Source: Clostridiales bacterium (GTDB lineage: Bacteria > Bacillota > Clostridia > Christensenellales > UBA1242). Taken from it: 34,741 nucleotides of DNA. The stretch spans positions 1-34,741 of the forward strand of contig SVIU01000009.1 in NCBI GenBank assembly GCA_015069335.1, given 5' to 3'. The notes beneath the pieces are model-generated. The model made no database searches and had not been told where the DNA came from. It saw only the letters and a program-made list of their open reading frames with translations. Positions 15,513-22,976 of the stretch are shown here, piece by piece; positions within the stretch are counted from its first letter, which is position 1; each line of letters opens with the position of its first letter. A program made the position numbers and the translations under genes.

Positions 15513-15827
15513 ATGAGAAAAATTATATTTGATAAAAATGAGTATGAAAGTTATAAAAGTTTTTATGATGACTTGTGCAAAAAATTAAACAAAGATAGGT
15601 TTTTAGATTGGAAAAATGATTATGATGGTCTTTGCTATAGGGGTGATTTTTTGTATGAATTTTTGTGTTATTGCGCGCCAGAAAATAACACTTATATATT
15701 TAAAAATTTTGATATTGCAAATTTAAAACCAGAAAAAAAGTTTGAGGATTTTCAATGGTCAATCGTTTTTAAAATTTTCGAAAGTTTTGTTAAAGAATAC
15801 CCAAACAATCAGTTGGAATTTATTTAA
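15513..15827 (+). CDS. Barstar-like protein, 104 aa
   Basis: The order of features fits the barstar family (ribonuclease inhibitors): an N-terminal strand, a helix with SFYDDLCKKL (15-25), the DW-x4-YDGL segment (32-40), and a helix-strand ending WSIVFKIFESFVKEYPNNQLEFI (82-104). Length (~90-105 aa) agrees. It is acidic in the middle, as inhibitors of basic RNases are. No barnase-type nuclease is adjacent, so it would be an orphan immunity protein or a YrdF-like housekeeping form. No Shine-Dalgarno; probably leaderless. Assignment is from pattern only. Confidence 0.5.
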   Translation: MRKIIFDKNEYESYKSFYDDLCKKLNKDRFLDWKNDYDGLCYRGDFLYEFLCYCAPENNTYIFKNFDIANLKPEKKFEDFQWSIVFKIFESFVKEYPNNQLEFI

Positions 15828-15832
15828 TATTT

Positions 15833-15858
15833 CTCTCCCTTTTGGGAGAGTTTTTTTT
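15833..15858 (+). terminator. Terminator of the barstar-like gene
   Basis: CTCTCCC (15833-15839), 4-nt loop, GGGAGAG (15844-15850), eight T. Confidence 0.9.
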
Positions 15859-15891
15859 AGTTCTATAGAAAAAATAAGACCTAAATGCTTT

Positions 15892-18066
15892 TTATGATCT
15901 CTTACACCCGGCACACTTGGATTTTTTCTTTTTTAAAAGCAATGCGAGTGAATATGTTAAAAGGGCTATAAAAAGAAAAAGGAGCAAAAAGGTTAAAATC
16001 CCTTTGTTTAAAATTAGGTTGATTGATGTATATAAAATTAAACTAATTAAATAAGCAACTACCAGTTGAACAAGACAAGAAATAAATGTCCATTTTTTGC
16101 CAATTTCTCTTGACAGCACCGAGATTGTTGCAAAGCATGGAGAATATAACAAACAAAAAACCATATACGAAATTGCACTGGCGGGTGTAAAAAATACAAC
16201 ATTTGCAGGGTTTGTTAAGCTGCGAGAAATTTGCTCTTGCATATTGCTGGAGGGTGATATTCCATTGAACATTGCAATGCTAGAAACAATAATTTCCTTT
16301 GCAATAAGTCCCGCCAGCAAAGCCGATGTTGCTCCCCAAGTGCCAAAGCCTAGCGGGGCAAAGATTGGCGTCAAAATATGTCCCAAAGTTTGTAGCATAC
16401 TTTGACCACCACTTTCTAGCACAAATTTAAAGTCAAAACTAAAAGACGAAAGCACCCAAATGATAATGTTTACAGAAACAAGGATTGAGCCAATTCTTAT
16501 TAAAAACAACTTTATGTTGTCCCAAGCAAGTTTTAAAAGTCTTTTAGGTTTGGTTAACCTATAAGGCGGAAATTCTAGCACAAATGACTGCTCTTTGCTT
16601 TTTAAAAAAGTCTTATCAAAAAATACGCTAAGTAGCAAGGCAACCACCACGCCAAGCATATACAAAGCAAAAATCACAAACACATTGCTTGCCCCAAAAA
16701 ACGCAGAGCCAATGACAACATAAATGGGCAGTTTTGCACTGCAACTCATATATGGTGCTAAGATGGCAGTTTTGATTTTGCTGTTTTTATCTTCCATAGT
16801 GCGAGCCGTCAAGCATGCCGAGGTGGAACAACCAAACCCCATAAGCAAGGTGTAAACACTTTTGCCAGAAAGCCCAACTTTTGAAAAAATGTCATCAAGC
16901 GAAAATGCCACTCTTGACAAATAGCCACTATCTTCTAACAACCCAAGACATAAAAACAAAATAACAACTTGTGGCAAAAATGAAAATACCGACCCAAGTC
17001 CACCAATGATAGCGGTAGAAAAAAAGTCATAAATAATAACACTATTTGTGCAAGATTTAACAAGACCAAGTAGCCATTCGCCAAAAACATTTTCAACAAA
17101 ATACGACAACTTTTCTGACAGAAAACTGCCCACTGAAAAAAAGGTGAAATAAAAAATTAAAAGTAGCACTCCACAAAAAATTGGCAAGGATAAATACTTG
17201 TTTAACACAAATTTGTCTAGTTTGCTTTTGCCATAAACCTTGCTTGTTTTTGCAATTTTGCAGTGGTTAAAAAGCTCATCAATTTGTGCAAATTTATATG
17301 AAATAATTTCTTCTAGTGGCATATCATTTTGATAGGTTTTTAACTGGTTTAATTGCGAATTATTTAGTTGTAATTTGCGTATAATTTTCGTATCGCCCTC
17401 TAGGCATTTATTAGCCAAAAAATTTATATTTATTTTTAATTTATTTTGATTATTTTTAATTAAATTTATTGTTTTTTGTAAATAATAAAAATATTTATTA
17501 TTAATTTTTGCAATATTTTCATTGCCTTTATTTATAAGGGATTGCGAATTATTTACATATTTTTGATTAATGTTTTTTTGATTATAAAAATTGTAAATTT
17601 CTTGTTTTAAATTGTTTACTTCTTTTATATTTTCTGCATTAATTTTTAATACTTTTATATTTAATTTTTTTTCTAATTTTTTGGTGTTTATATTATACAA
17701 ACTTTTTTGTATTTTTTTGGTTTGATTTATTACCAAAATCATTGGCACGCCAAGCTGGATTAGTTCCATTGTTAGATACAAATTTCTGTATATATTGTTT
17801 ATGTCAACTATGTTGATAACTAGCTTGTCTTGATTGTTAAAAAGATAGTCAAGGCTCACCTGTTCTTCAAAACTTAGAGCAGTCAGTGAGTATACTCCCG
17901 GCAAGTCAACAATGTTAAATTTTTGATCGTTAAACTTGAATGTTTTGTTTTTGCTATCAACAGTAACCCCATGCCAGTTGCCAGTGTGCTGACTGCTTTT
18001 TGTGAGGGTGTTAAAAAGCGTTGTTTTGCCCGTGTTGGGATTGCCCAATAAAACTATGTCTTGCAT
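15892..18066 (-). CDS. feoB: Ferrous iron transporter FeoB, with degenerate G4/G5 motifs
   Basis: 724 aa inner-membrane Fe(II) transporter. N-terminal G domain: G1 GNPNTGKT (8-15), G2 Thr35, G3 DLPG (54-57). The expected G4 NxxD is NQTK (114-117) and G5 reads INAEN (142-146), so the residues that read guanine are changed. Residues ~150-280, the helical GDI-like region, are very rich in Asn, Lys and Ile. The membrane part (~295-690) has the Gate motifs (GFGCSTSA near 405-412, PYMSCSAKLP near 433-442). The C-terminus ends in a Cys pair (CAGC). AAGG precedes the ATG. feoA lies 12 nt upstream; together they form the Feo system. Confidence 0.95.
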   Translation of the reverse strand: MQDIVLLGNPNTGKTTLFNTLTKSSQHTGNWHGVTVDSKNKTFKFNDQKFNIVDLPGVYSLTALSFEEQVSLDYLFNNQDKLVINIVDINNIYRNLYLTMELIQLGVPMILVINQTKKIQKSLYNINTKKLEKKLNIKVLKINAENIKEVNNLKQEIYNFYNQKNINQKYVNNSQSLINKGNENIAKINNKYFYYLQKTINLIKNNQNKLKININFLANKCLEGDTKIIRKLQLNNSQLNQLKTYQNDMPLEEIISYKFAQIDELFNHCKIAKTSKVYGKSKLDKFVLNKYLSLPIFCGVLLLIFYFTFFSVGSFLSEKLSYFVENVFGEWLLGLVKSCTNSVIIYDFFSTAIIGGLGSVFSFLPQVVILFLCLGLLEDSGYLSRVAFSLDDIFSKVGLSGKSVYTLLMGFGCSTSACLTARTMEDKNSKIKTAILAPYMSCSAKLPIYVVIGSAFFGASNVFVIFALYMLGVVVALLLSVFFDKTFLKSKEQSFVLEFPPYRLTKPKRLLKLAWDNIKLFLIRIGSILVSVNIIIWVLSSFSFDFKFVLESGGQSMLQTLGHILTPIFAPLGFGTWGATSALLAGLIAKEIIVSSIAMFNGISPSSNMQEQISRSLTNPANVVFFTPASAISYMVFCLLYSPCFATISVLSREIGKKWTFISCLVQLVVAYLISLILYTSINLILNKGILTFLLLFLFIALLTYSLALLLKKKKSKCAGCKRS

Positions 18067-18078
18067 AAATTTTTCCTT

Positions 18079-18363
18079 TTACTTAATATTGCCCACTTGT
18101 ATTGTTTTGGCAATGTCTGTTCGTAGCGAAACCATATAACCGTTTAGCTGTACAAGCATAACCTTTTGCATAATTGACACATTTGATACTGCTACTGTTG
18201 CGCCAATAATAAAGCCAAGTTCCAAAAGTCGTCTTTTTGTTTTTATGTTTGACAACTTGTCATAGCCCACAATTTTTGCAGATTTGTTTAATCCCAAATT
18301 TGCCAACGTGTTGTTTTGCTTATAGTCATTTTGTTTTGACTTTTTTTTAAAAAAAACACCCAT
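18079..18363 (-). CDS. feoA: FeoA, SH3-like partner of FeoB
   Basis: 94 aa. Residues ~19-94 are a FeoA domain (LANLGLNKSAKIVGY, then RRLLELGFIIGATVAV and a terminal strand pattern), the small cytosolic protein required for FeoB activity. The first ~18 residues (GVFFKKKSKQND) are a basic extension. No Shine-Dalgarno is seen; a CATACAA/TTGTATG palindrome covers the start codon (18361-18377). The upstream hydrolase ends 44 nt away on the same strand, so co-transcription is possible. Confidence 0.9.
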   Translation of the reverse strand: MGVFFKKKSKQNDYKQNNTLANLGLNKSAKIVGYDKLSNIKTKRRLLELGFIIGATVAVSNVSIMQKVMLVQLNGYMVSLRTDIAKTIQVGNIK

Positions 18364-18407
18364 ACAATATTTGTATGAGTGAAACTTTTAATGTATGATT
18401 TGCAAAA

Positions 18408-19358
18408 TTATTTCTCGCTTTTGCGGTTTTTGTTTGTCTTATCGTTTAGCCAATAAAGCACGTCATCCATAAATTTGCGCTTTATGTTGTCTTTTTCTAT
18501 GGTCAATTGGTGACGGCCAGTGCCATACATAATTATGTCAATGCTGTCAATTTTTTGTTTTTCCATAAGTGAATATACTTCACCAATGCCATTGCCATAT
18601 TGCCCTACTGGATCTTGAGAGCCAGAAACAAACAAATATGGAATGTTTTTGTTTAATTTTTTTGCCCACTTTTTTGTGTTGACATATAGCAAAGTTTTTA
18701 CCATGTCATAATAGGCACTTACTGTAAATGGTCTATCGGCATCGCTGTTCCAATTTTTTTCTACAAGATAATCGACATTTGAGGTTACCCATTCAAATTC
18801 CGATTTTGGGTTTTGTATGTATTTAAAATATTTTTTTACCATCATTTTGTCTAAAAATTTTAAGTTGGCACGTTTGCCCTTGAAAATTTTCATTAAGGTC
18901 ATAGCGATCATGCCAAATCTTGTGCCGGCAACATGCCCAGATGTACCACAGAAAATGTATCCATCAAGTTCGTTTGGATAAACGCTTGCGTATTTTCTAG
19001 CAAAAAAACTGCCCATTGAGTGTCCAAACATAAAAATTGGCAAGTTTGGATATTTTTGTTTTGCAATTTGCGTCATTTTATGCAAATCTTGAACAACCTT
19101 TTCGTCACCCTTTTTGTCAGCAAAAAAACCATAGTCAGCTATTTCTTTTGCTGTTTTGCCGTGTCCTAGGTCATCATTGCCCACAACAATATAACCATGC
19201 CTTGTTAAAAATTCTGCAAAATATTTATAGGGTGGAATATGTTCTTTCATCCCATGTGAAATTTGCACAATGGCTTTTGGTTTGACTTGTTTATTTTCAA
19301 AAATGTAATAGGCAACTTGCGTTTTGCCATCTGATGATAAAAAATAATCTTGTTCCAT
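18408..19358 (-). CDS. Alpha/beta hydrolase, lysophospholipase / monoacylglycerol lipase type
   Basis: 316 aa from the ATG at 19358, chosen for AAGGG 7 nt upstream; a longer ORF start at 19385 has none. Serine hydrolase fold with the nucleophile elbow GHSMGS (Ser114), Asp249 (SGSQDPVG) and His283 (GTGRHQLTIE). HGMKEH (35-40) is the oxyanion-region HGxxEH signature of the PldB/monoacylglycerol lipase group. Cytosolic, no signal peptide. Probably releases fatty acid from lysophospholipid or monoglyceride; exact substrate unknown. Between trxA (44 nt upstream) and feoA on the same strand. Confidence 0.9.
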   Translation of the reverse strand: MEQDYFLSSDGKTQVAYYIFENKQVKPKAIVQISHGMKEHIPPYKYFAEFLTRHGYIVVGNDDLGHGKTAKEIADYGFFADKKGDEKVVQDLHKMTQIAKQKYPNLPIFMFGHSMGSFFARKYASVYPNELDGYIFCGTSGHVAGTRFGMIAMTLMKIFKGKRANLKFLDKMMVKKYFKYIQNPKSEFEWVTSNVDYLVEKNWNSDADRPFTVSAYYDMVKTLLYVNTKKWAKKLNKNIPYLFVSGSQDPVGQYGNGIGEVYSLMEKQKIDSIDIIMYGTGRHQLTIEKDNIKRKFMDDVLYWLNDKTNKNRKSEK

Positions 19359-19401
19359 AAAATTCCCTTTTTGTAAATCTGGCATATTAAATAAAGTTTA
19401 A

Positions 19402-19710
19402 TTACATATATTTGCTTAAAATTTCAAAAACTTCTTCTTTTGATCTATAGCCTAAAAATTTTTCTAGAAACTTTCCATCTTTAAAAATACAAACTGTTGG
19501 TATGCTCATAACGCCATATTCTCTTGGAACGTTTTGCTCCTCGTCAACATCCATTTTAAAAAGTGGAATATTATGCTCCTCTTCAATTTCTTCTAGCACA
19601 GGTGCTATCATACGACATGGGCCACACCATGATGCAAAAAAGTCCAACATAACCAAACCTTTTGAGTTTAGCACCTCGGTTTTATATTGCTCTTCATTTA
19701 TTAACTTCAT
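19402..19710 (-). CDS. trxA: Thioredoxin
   Basis: 102 aa from the ATG at 19710 (AAAGGAG 6 nt upstream; the longer ORF is upstream noise). The redox centre WCGPC is at 28-32 and the cis-Pro loop SIPT at 70-73. Length and order match classical cytosolic thioredoxin, the general disulfide reductant. First gene of a possible trxA-hydrolase-feoAB transcription unit. Confidence 0.97.
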   Translation of the reverse strand: MKLINEEQYKTEVLNSKGLVMLDFFASWCGPCRMIAPVLEEIEEEHNIPLFKMDVDEEQNVPREYGVMSIPTVCIFKDGKFLEKFLGYRSKEEVFEILSKYM

Positions 19711-19796
19711 AAAAACTCCTTTGTAATTTATTGTATATATTTTGCCACAATTAATCAAATATATTTACGACAAAAAAATTTTATTAAAAAATTAAA

Positions 19797-19814
19797 GAGA
19801 GTGTTGCCACTCTC
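19797..19814 (-). terminator. Hairpin downstream of ddl
   Basis: GAGAGTG (19797-19803) with CACTCTC (19808-19814), 4-nt loop, then T-rich sequence on the minus strand toward 19770. It can end transcripts coming from ddl before trxA. Confidence 0.6.
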
Positions 19815-19910
19815 CCTAACCTATTTTATCCCCACGCTTATATGATAGCACATTAACTTTTTTTGTCCAAACAAAAATGCAAAATTTTTATAAAATTTTT
19901 TATAAAATTT

Positions 19911-19982
19911 AATAAGACAAACACGCCTTCCGAGTTTTGCTTTCGCAAAACCCACCTCCCCCAAAACGAGAGGGGGAGGCTT
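19911..19982. repeat. Palindromic element, half copy C
   Basis: Reads AAGACAAACACGCCTTC, then hairpin TTTTGC/GCAAAA (19935-19950), then CCTCCCCC/GGGGGAGG (19955-19979) and T-run. This is the same order as the 3' half of copy B (27641-27701: GGACAAACACCCCTTC, GTCGGC/GCCGAC, CTCCCCC stem), though the hairpin sequences differ. It starts 3 bp past the ddl stop and may serve as its terminator. Confidence 0.6.
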
Positions 19983-19984
19983 TT

Positions 19985-21118
19985 TTATTTGTTTATTTTT
20001 TGACATCTGTTATAATTATTAAGCACATTTGATTCGTATGCATAAACATTTGATTGTCTGTATAAATATTCATCCTTGCAAATATCTATAAGTTTGTCAA
20101 AAAGCTGCGCAAATGTATATTTGTGCCTCCATAAATAATGGGCATATGAGCCGGGTATGGTGTTGATTTCGTTGACATAAATTTGTTTGGTTTGATCATC
20201 TAGCAAAAAGTCAATTCTTACTACACCACAGCAACCCAAAATTTTAAAAACCGCTTTTGACAATATGAATATCTGTTCATCAAGCTCTTTTCCAAGAGTT
20301 ACATTAATTTGTTTCTTTTGCCCGTTTTTATTTCCCAAAATATATTTTTCATCAAAGTTTAAAAACTCTTTCCAATTTTTTGGCTCTTCTAAAACCGACA
20401 CTTCTTGATATTTACTGTTGCCTATAACCGAACAATTAATTTCACGCAAATTTGGCACAATTTGCTCCAAAATCACTTTTTTATCAAAATTTAATGCAAT
20501 TTGAATGTTTTTTTGCAAATTTTCTCGATTTTTTGAAATATTTATTCCAATACTGCTTCCAAGGTTTGCCGGCTTTACTATAATTGGATAACCCAAATTT
20601 TGTTCAGCGCTTTCTATAATTTTTGTTTCGTTAGTTTCGTATTCGCAAGCATTGAAATATTGATATTTTACACAAGGGACATTGTTTGCAACAAAAACAT
20701 CTTTCATTATCACTTTATCCATCCCAACACTTGACGCCAAGACACTACTTCCAAGATATGGCATATTTGCAAGTTCAAAAATGCCAGAGAGTGTTCCGTC
20801 TTCACCGTTTAAACCATGACAGCAATTTATACAAAAGTCAATTCTTTCAAAATTTTTATAACCGCCAATGCTCTTTTTTTTAATTATCCATTTATCTTTA
20901 AAACCCGTTGCCAATTTTATTGACTTGAAATTTTGGTTTGCATAAATATTCATATTTTCATAGTCTTTTACAACATGCCAATTGTTGTTTTTGTCAATAT
21001 ATATTGGAACAATTTTGTATTTTGTTTTGTCTAATACTGCCATCACTTGCTGAGCAGTTATGATTGAAATATCGTGCTCAGCTGACTTACCCCCATAAAA
21101 AATAGCCAAAGTTTCCAT
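19985..21118 (-). CDS. ddl: D-alanine--D-alanine ligase
   Basis: 377 aa ATP-grasp ligase making the D-Ala-D-Ala of peptidoglycan. N-terminal GGKSAEHDIS (9-18), HGLNGEDGTLSG near 100-111, the ATP-grasp core (IIVKPANLGSSIGI near 183-196), and NEINTIPGS near 324-332. The omega-loop keeps the Lys-Tyr pair (FDEKY, ~262) typical of D-Ala specificity rather than the His of D-lactate ligases. ATG at 21118 with AAAGGGG. It is 50 nt downstream of mazF on the same strand. Confidence 0.96.
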   Translation of the reverse strand: METLAIFYGGKSAEHDISIITAQQVMAVLDKTKYKIVPIYIDKNNNWHVVKDYENMNIYANQNFKSIKLATGFKDKWIIKKKSIGGYKNFERIDFCINCCHGLNGEDGTLSGIFELANMPYLGSSVLASSVGMDKVIMKDVFVANNVPCVKYQYFNACEYETNETKIIESAEQNLGYPIIVKPANLGSSIGINISKNRENLQKNIQIALNFDKKVILEQIVPNLREINCSVIGNSKYQEVSVLEEPKNWKEFLNFDEKYILGNKNGQKKQINVTLGKELDEQIFILSKAVFKILGCCGVVRIDFLLDDQTKQIYVNEINTIPGSYAHYLWRHKYTFAQLFDKLIDICKDEYLYRQSNVYAYESNVLNNYNRCQKINK

Positions 21119-21168
21119 CGCTTTCCCCTTTGACTATTATATGTGTTTTTTTGATTTAAAGTTAATGG

Positions 21169-21555
21169 CTAGAATTCCCTAGAGTTTGTCTTTTCAAAAA
21201 AGCCTAGGCTTATTAACATTGCCCTTTCGATATCTTTCATTTTTTTATCGTTTACGAATGAGATTTTTTCTTGCAATCTGCGTTTGTCTAATGTGCGTAT
21301 TTGCTCCAGCAAACAAACAGAATCTTTGGGTAAGTTATATTCAACGGAGTTTAGTTCTATATGCGTTGGAAGCTTTGCCTTTGTCAGTTGGCTTGTTATG
21401 GCGCAGACGATTACTGTTGGAGAATACTTGTTTCCTATGTTGTTTTGAACCACCAAAACAGGACGCACACCACCTTGTTCACTGCCCACAACTGGGCTAA
21501 GGTCTGCGTAAAATATATCTCCCCTTTTTATTAATTCGGTTTGTTTTGCTTCCAT
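21169..21555 (-). CDS. mazF: MazF/EndoA (PemK) toxin endoribonuclease
   Basis: 128 aa. [29 protein letters not shown] (12-40) is the MazF/PemK signature, with Arg36 and Thr54 in the expected catalytic positions ([12 protein letters not shown]). Family role: sequence-specific mRNA cleavage under stress, held by the cognate antitoxin. The ATG at 21555 lies inside the end of the antitoxin ORF (25-nt overlap) with AAAAGGAA upstream, so translation is coupled. Stop is TAG. Confidence 0.95.
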   Translation of the reverse strand: MEAKQTELIKRGDIFYADLSPVVGSEQGGVRPVLVVQNNIGNKYSPTVIVCAITSQLTKAKLPTHIELNSVEYNLPKDSVCLLEQIRTLDKRRLQEKISFVNDKKMKDIERAMLISLGFFEKTNSREF

Positions 21556-21761
21556 AATTCCTTTTCATAGTTAAAGTAGTCTATGGATTCTGCTTTTTCA
21601 AAAAGATGAGTATCTCTATCTAGTTTTAGCTCTGCATATCCACATATCATACTATGCAATTCGTCAGAATTTGGTAATGCATAGCTTGTTAACACTTTGT
21701 TTAAGTTTGTTTGCTTTAAACTTTGAGCATACTCTTTTTTTAAACTGTCAAAATCTTTCAT
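21531..21761 (-). CDS. MazE-like antitoxin (EndoAI type)
   Basis: 76 aa from the ATG at 21761, chosen for GGAG 6 nt upstream; the longer ORF to 21803 lacks a ribosome site. Acidic, Tyr/Asn-rich C-terminus ([19 protein letters not shown]) like antitoxin tails that wrap the toxin. I do not see a clear DNA-binding fold at the N-terminus, so the call rests on position and overlap with mazF. A weak promoter (TTGTCG, 18 bp, TATTTT) lies upstream. Confidence 0.75.
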   Translation of the reverse strand: MKDFDSLKKEYAQSLKQTNLNKVLTSYALPNSDELHSMICGYAELKLDRDTHLFEKAESIDYFNYEKELWKQNKPN

Positions 21762-21868
21762 ATTATCTCCAATGTTAAGGAATTTTAAACTTAGGTTTTG
21801 CAAGGCATAAAAAAATATTCTTGCCGAATTTGTTTCGACAAAAATATCTTTTTGTTTATATTAATTTT

Positions 21869-22345
21869 TTAATCTTTTTGGATTATATTTTCAAACACAT
21901 TGCTTGTTAGTTTTTCTGCCAAAATGGCTGGTCTAAAATCAAGCTGTTTTAATTGCTCTATAGTAACCCATTTAAATTCTAGGCGTTGGAGTTTGCCCTT
22001 GTCCATTTCCATTCTCACATGATCTTCTAGATTTACATCCTCAAGGTTTTGTGGTGTTACAACATAATAGTAACCCATTTCATGAAAAGGCTTGCCTTGT
22101 GCAGTTTTAAAAAAGTTTTGAACAACACAAACCATTCTTTCAATGTCAACCTTATAGCCAAGTTCTTCGTGCATTTCTCTTAAAACTGCCGTGTCTGTGT
22201 CCTCGCCAAGTTCCACATGGCCTCCAGGCAAGCAATAAAAGTTGTTATCATTTATTTTTACAACCAAATATTTGTCTTGCACTCTTAAAATGCCACAAAC
22301 TCTAAATTTGAATCTGCCCTCATCACAATCAATTTTGATATCCAT
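21869..22345 (-). CDS. Nudix hydrolase
   Basis: 158 aa. A full Nudix box (G42-x5-E48-x7-R56-E57-M-H-E60-E61-L-G63) binds the metal and splits a nucleoside diphosphate linkage. LPGGHVELGE before it and the mid-size length are typical of NUDIX members of unknown substrate. ATG at 22345 with GGGGG. It stands alone between the MazEF unit and the XRE switch. Confidence 0.9.
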   Translation of the reverse strand: MDIKIDCDEGRFKFRVCGILRVQDKYLVVKINDNNFYCLPGGHVELGEDTDTAVLREMHEELGYKVDIERMVCVVQNFFKTAQGKPFHEMGYYYVVTPQNLEDVNLEDHVRMEMDKGKLQRLEFKWVTIEQLKQLDFRPAILAEKLTSNVFENIIQKD

Positions 22346-22399
22346 AATTTTCCCCCTATGTTTATCTTAGCATAAAGAATTAAAAAATGGAAGAAAAAT

Positions 22400-22603
22400 T
22401 TAATCTTCCAATCCTATCAAATAATCTGCTGATACATTAAAATATAAAGCAATGTTTTTTAAATGCTCAATGCTAGGAATAATATTTTCAGTTTCCCAGC
22501 GACTTATTGTCGAGCAACTAACATTTAGAATCTTGCCCATATCAATTGTAGATAGTTTATTTTCATTTCTAAGTTCTTTTAATCTTTCACAAAATATTTT
22601 CAC
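22400..22603 (-). CDS. XRE-family repressor C (cI-like)
   Basis: 67 aa from GTG at 22603: VKIFCERLKELRNENKLS, then a helix-turn-helix (MGKILNVSCSTISRWETEN) and ADYLIGLED. A longer ORF to 22657 would start inside an operator, so it is less likely. There is no Shine-Dalgarno: the -10 TATAAT (22610-22615) ends 6 nt before the GTG, implying a leaderless mRNA. The -35 region is poor (AATTAT), as in promoters that need activation. It is divergent from a Cro-like gene across three operator-like palindromes. Confidence 0.85.
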   Translation of the reverse strand: MKIFCERLKELRNENKLSTIDMGKILNVSCSTISRWETENIIPSIEHLKNIALYFNVSADYLIGLED

Positions 22604-22609
22604 GCAAAT

Positions 22610-22682
22610 ATTATATGCGTATTTGCATAAAAATAATTGACTTTTGCGTATACGCATAATATAATTAATGTGCGTATACGCA
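22610..22682. promoter_or_regulatory. Lambda-like operator region between two HTH genes
   Basis: Two perfect palindromes TGCGTATACGCA (22645-22656 and 22671-22682, centres 26 bp apart) and a third imperfect one TGCGTATTTGCA (22616-22627, 29 bp further). Plus promoter: TTGACT (22637-22642), 17 bp, TATAAT (22660-22665); the middle site fills its spacer and the right site covers its start region. The imperfect site abuts the -10 (22610-22615) of the leaderless repressor gene. Confidence 0.8.
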
Positions 22683-22702
22683 AAATGTAAAGGAGAAAAA
22701 CT

Positions 22703-22900
22703 TTGAAAACAGTAAACACTAAATTAATTTTTGATTTTTTAAAAGAAAACAAGATGTCAAAAACAGAATTTTGCACAAAAAGTTGCATTAGTATGCAATC
22801 ACTTAATAGTTTTTTAAACAACAAAAATGTACAAATTAAAACTATACTTAAAATTAGAGAGATAGTGGGCTGCGATTTGTTGCAGTTAATCTATGTTTAA
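22703..22900 (+). CDS. Cro-like HTH protein
   Basis: 65 aa from TTG at 22703, with AAAGGAG 8 nt upstream. The sequence fits a small Cro/XRE-type helix-turn-helix (FDFLKENKMSKTEFCTKSCI, then SMQSLNSFLNNKN, then a third helix and a LLQLIYV end). It is driven by the strong divergent promoter and probably competes with repressor C for the same operators, as Cro does; that is inference from layout. A hairpin with T-run follows. Confidence 0.75.
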   Translation: MKTVNTKLIFDFLKENKMSKTEFCTKSCISMQSLNSFLNNKNVQIKTILKIREIVGCDLLQLIYV

Positions 22901-22916
22901 GATATCCCAATTTTAA

Positions 22917-22947
22917 AAATGCCAATGTATATAATGGCCATTTTTTG
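22917..22947 (+). terminator. Terminator after the Cro-like gene
   Basis: AAAATGCCA pairs with TGGCCATTTT with a one-base bulge, followed by T. It separates the switch from the ferritin-like gene. Confidence 0.55.
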
Positions 22948-22976
22948 CCCATACTGAAGTTTAGTGAGGTAAAAAA

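Noticed and set aside
19821..20006. 61-aa ORF after ddl
   Set aside because: Overlaps the half-copy palindromic element and the ddl end; no ribosome site.
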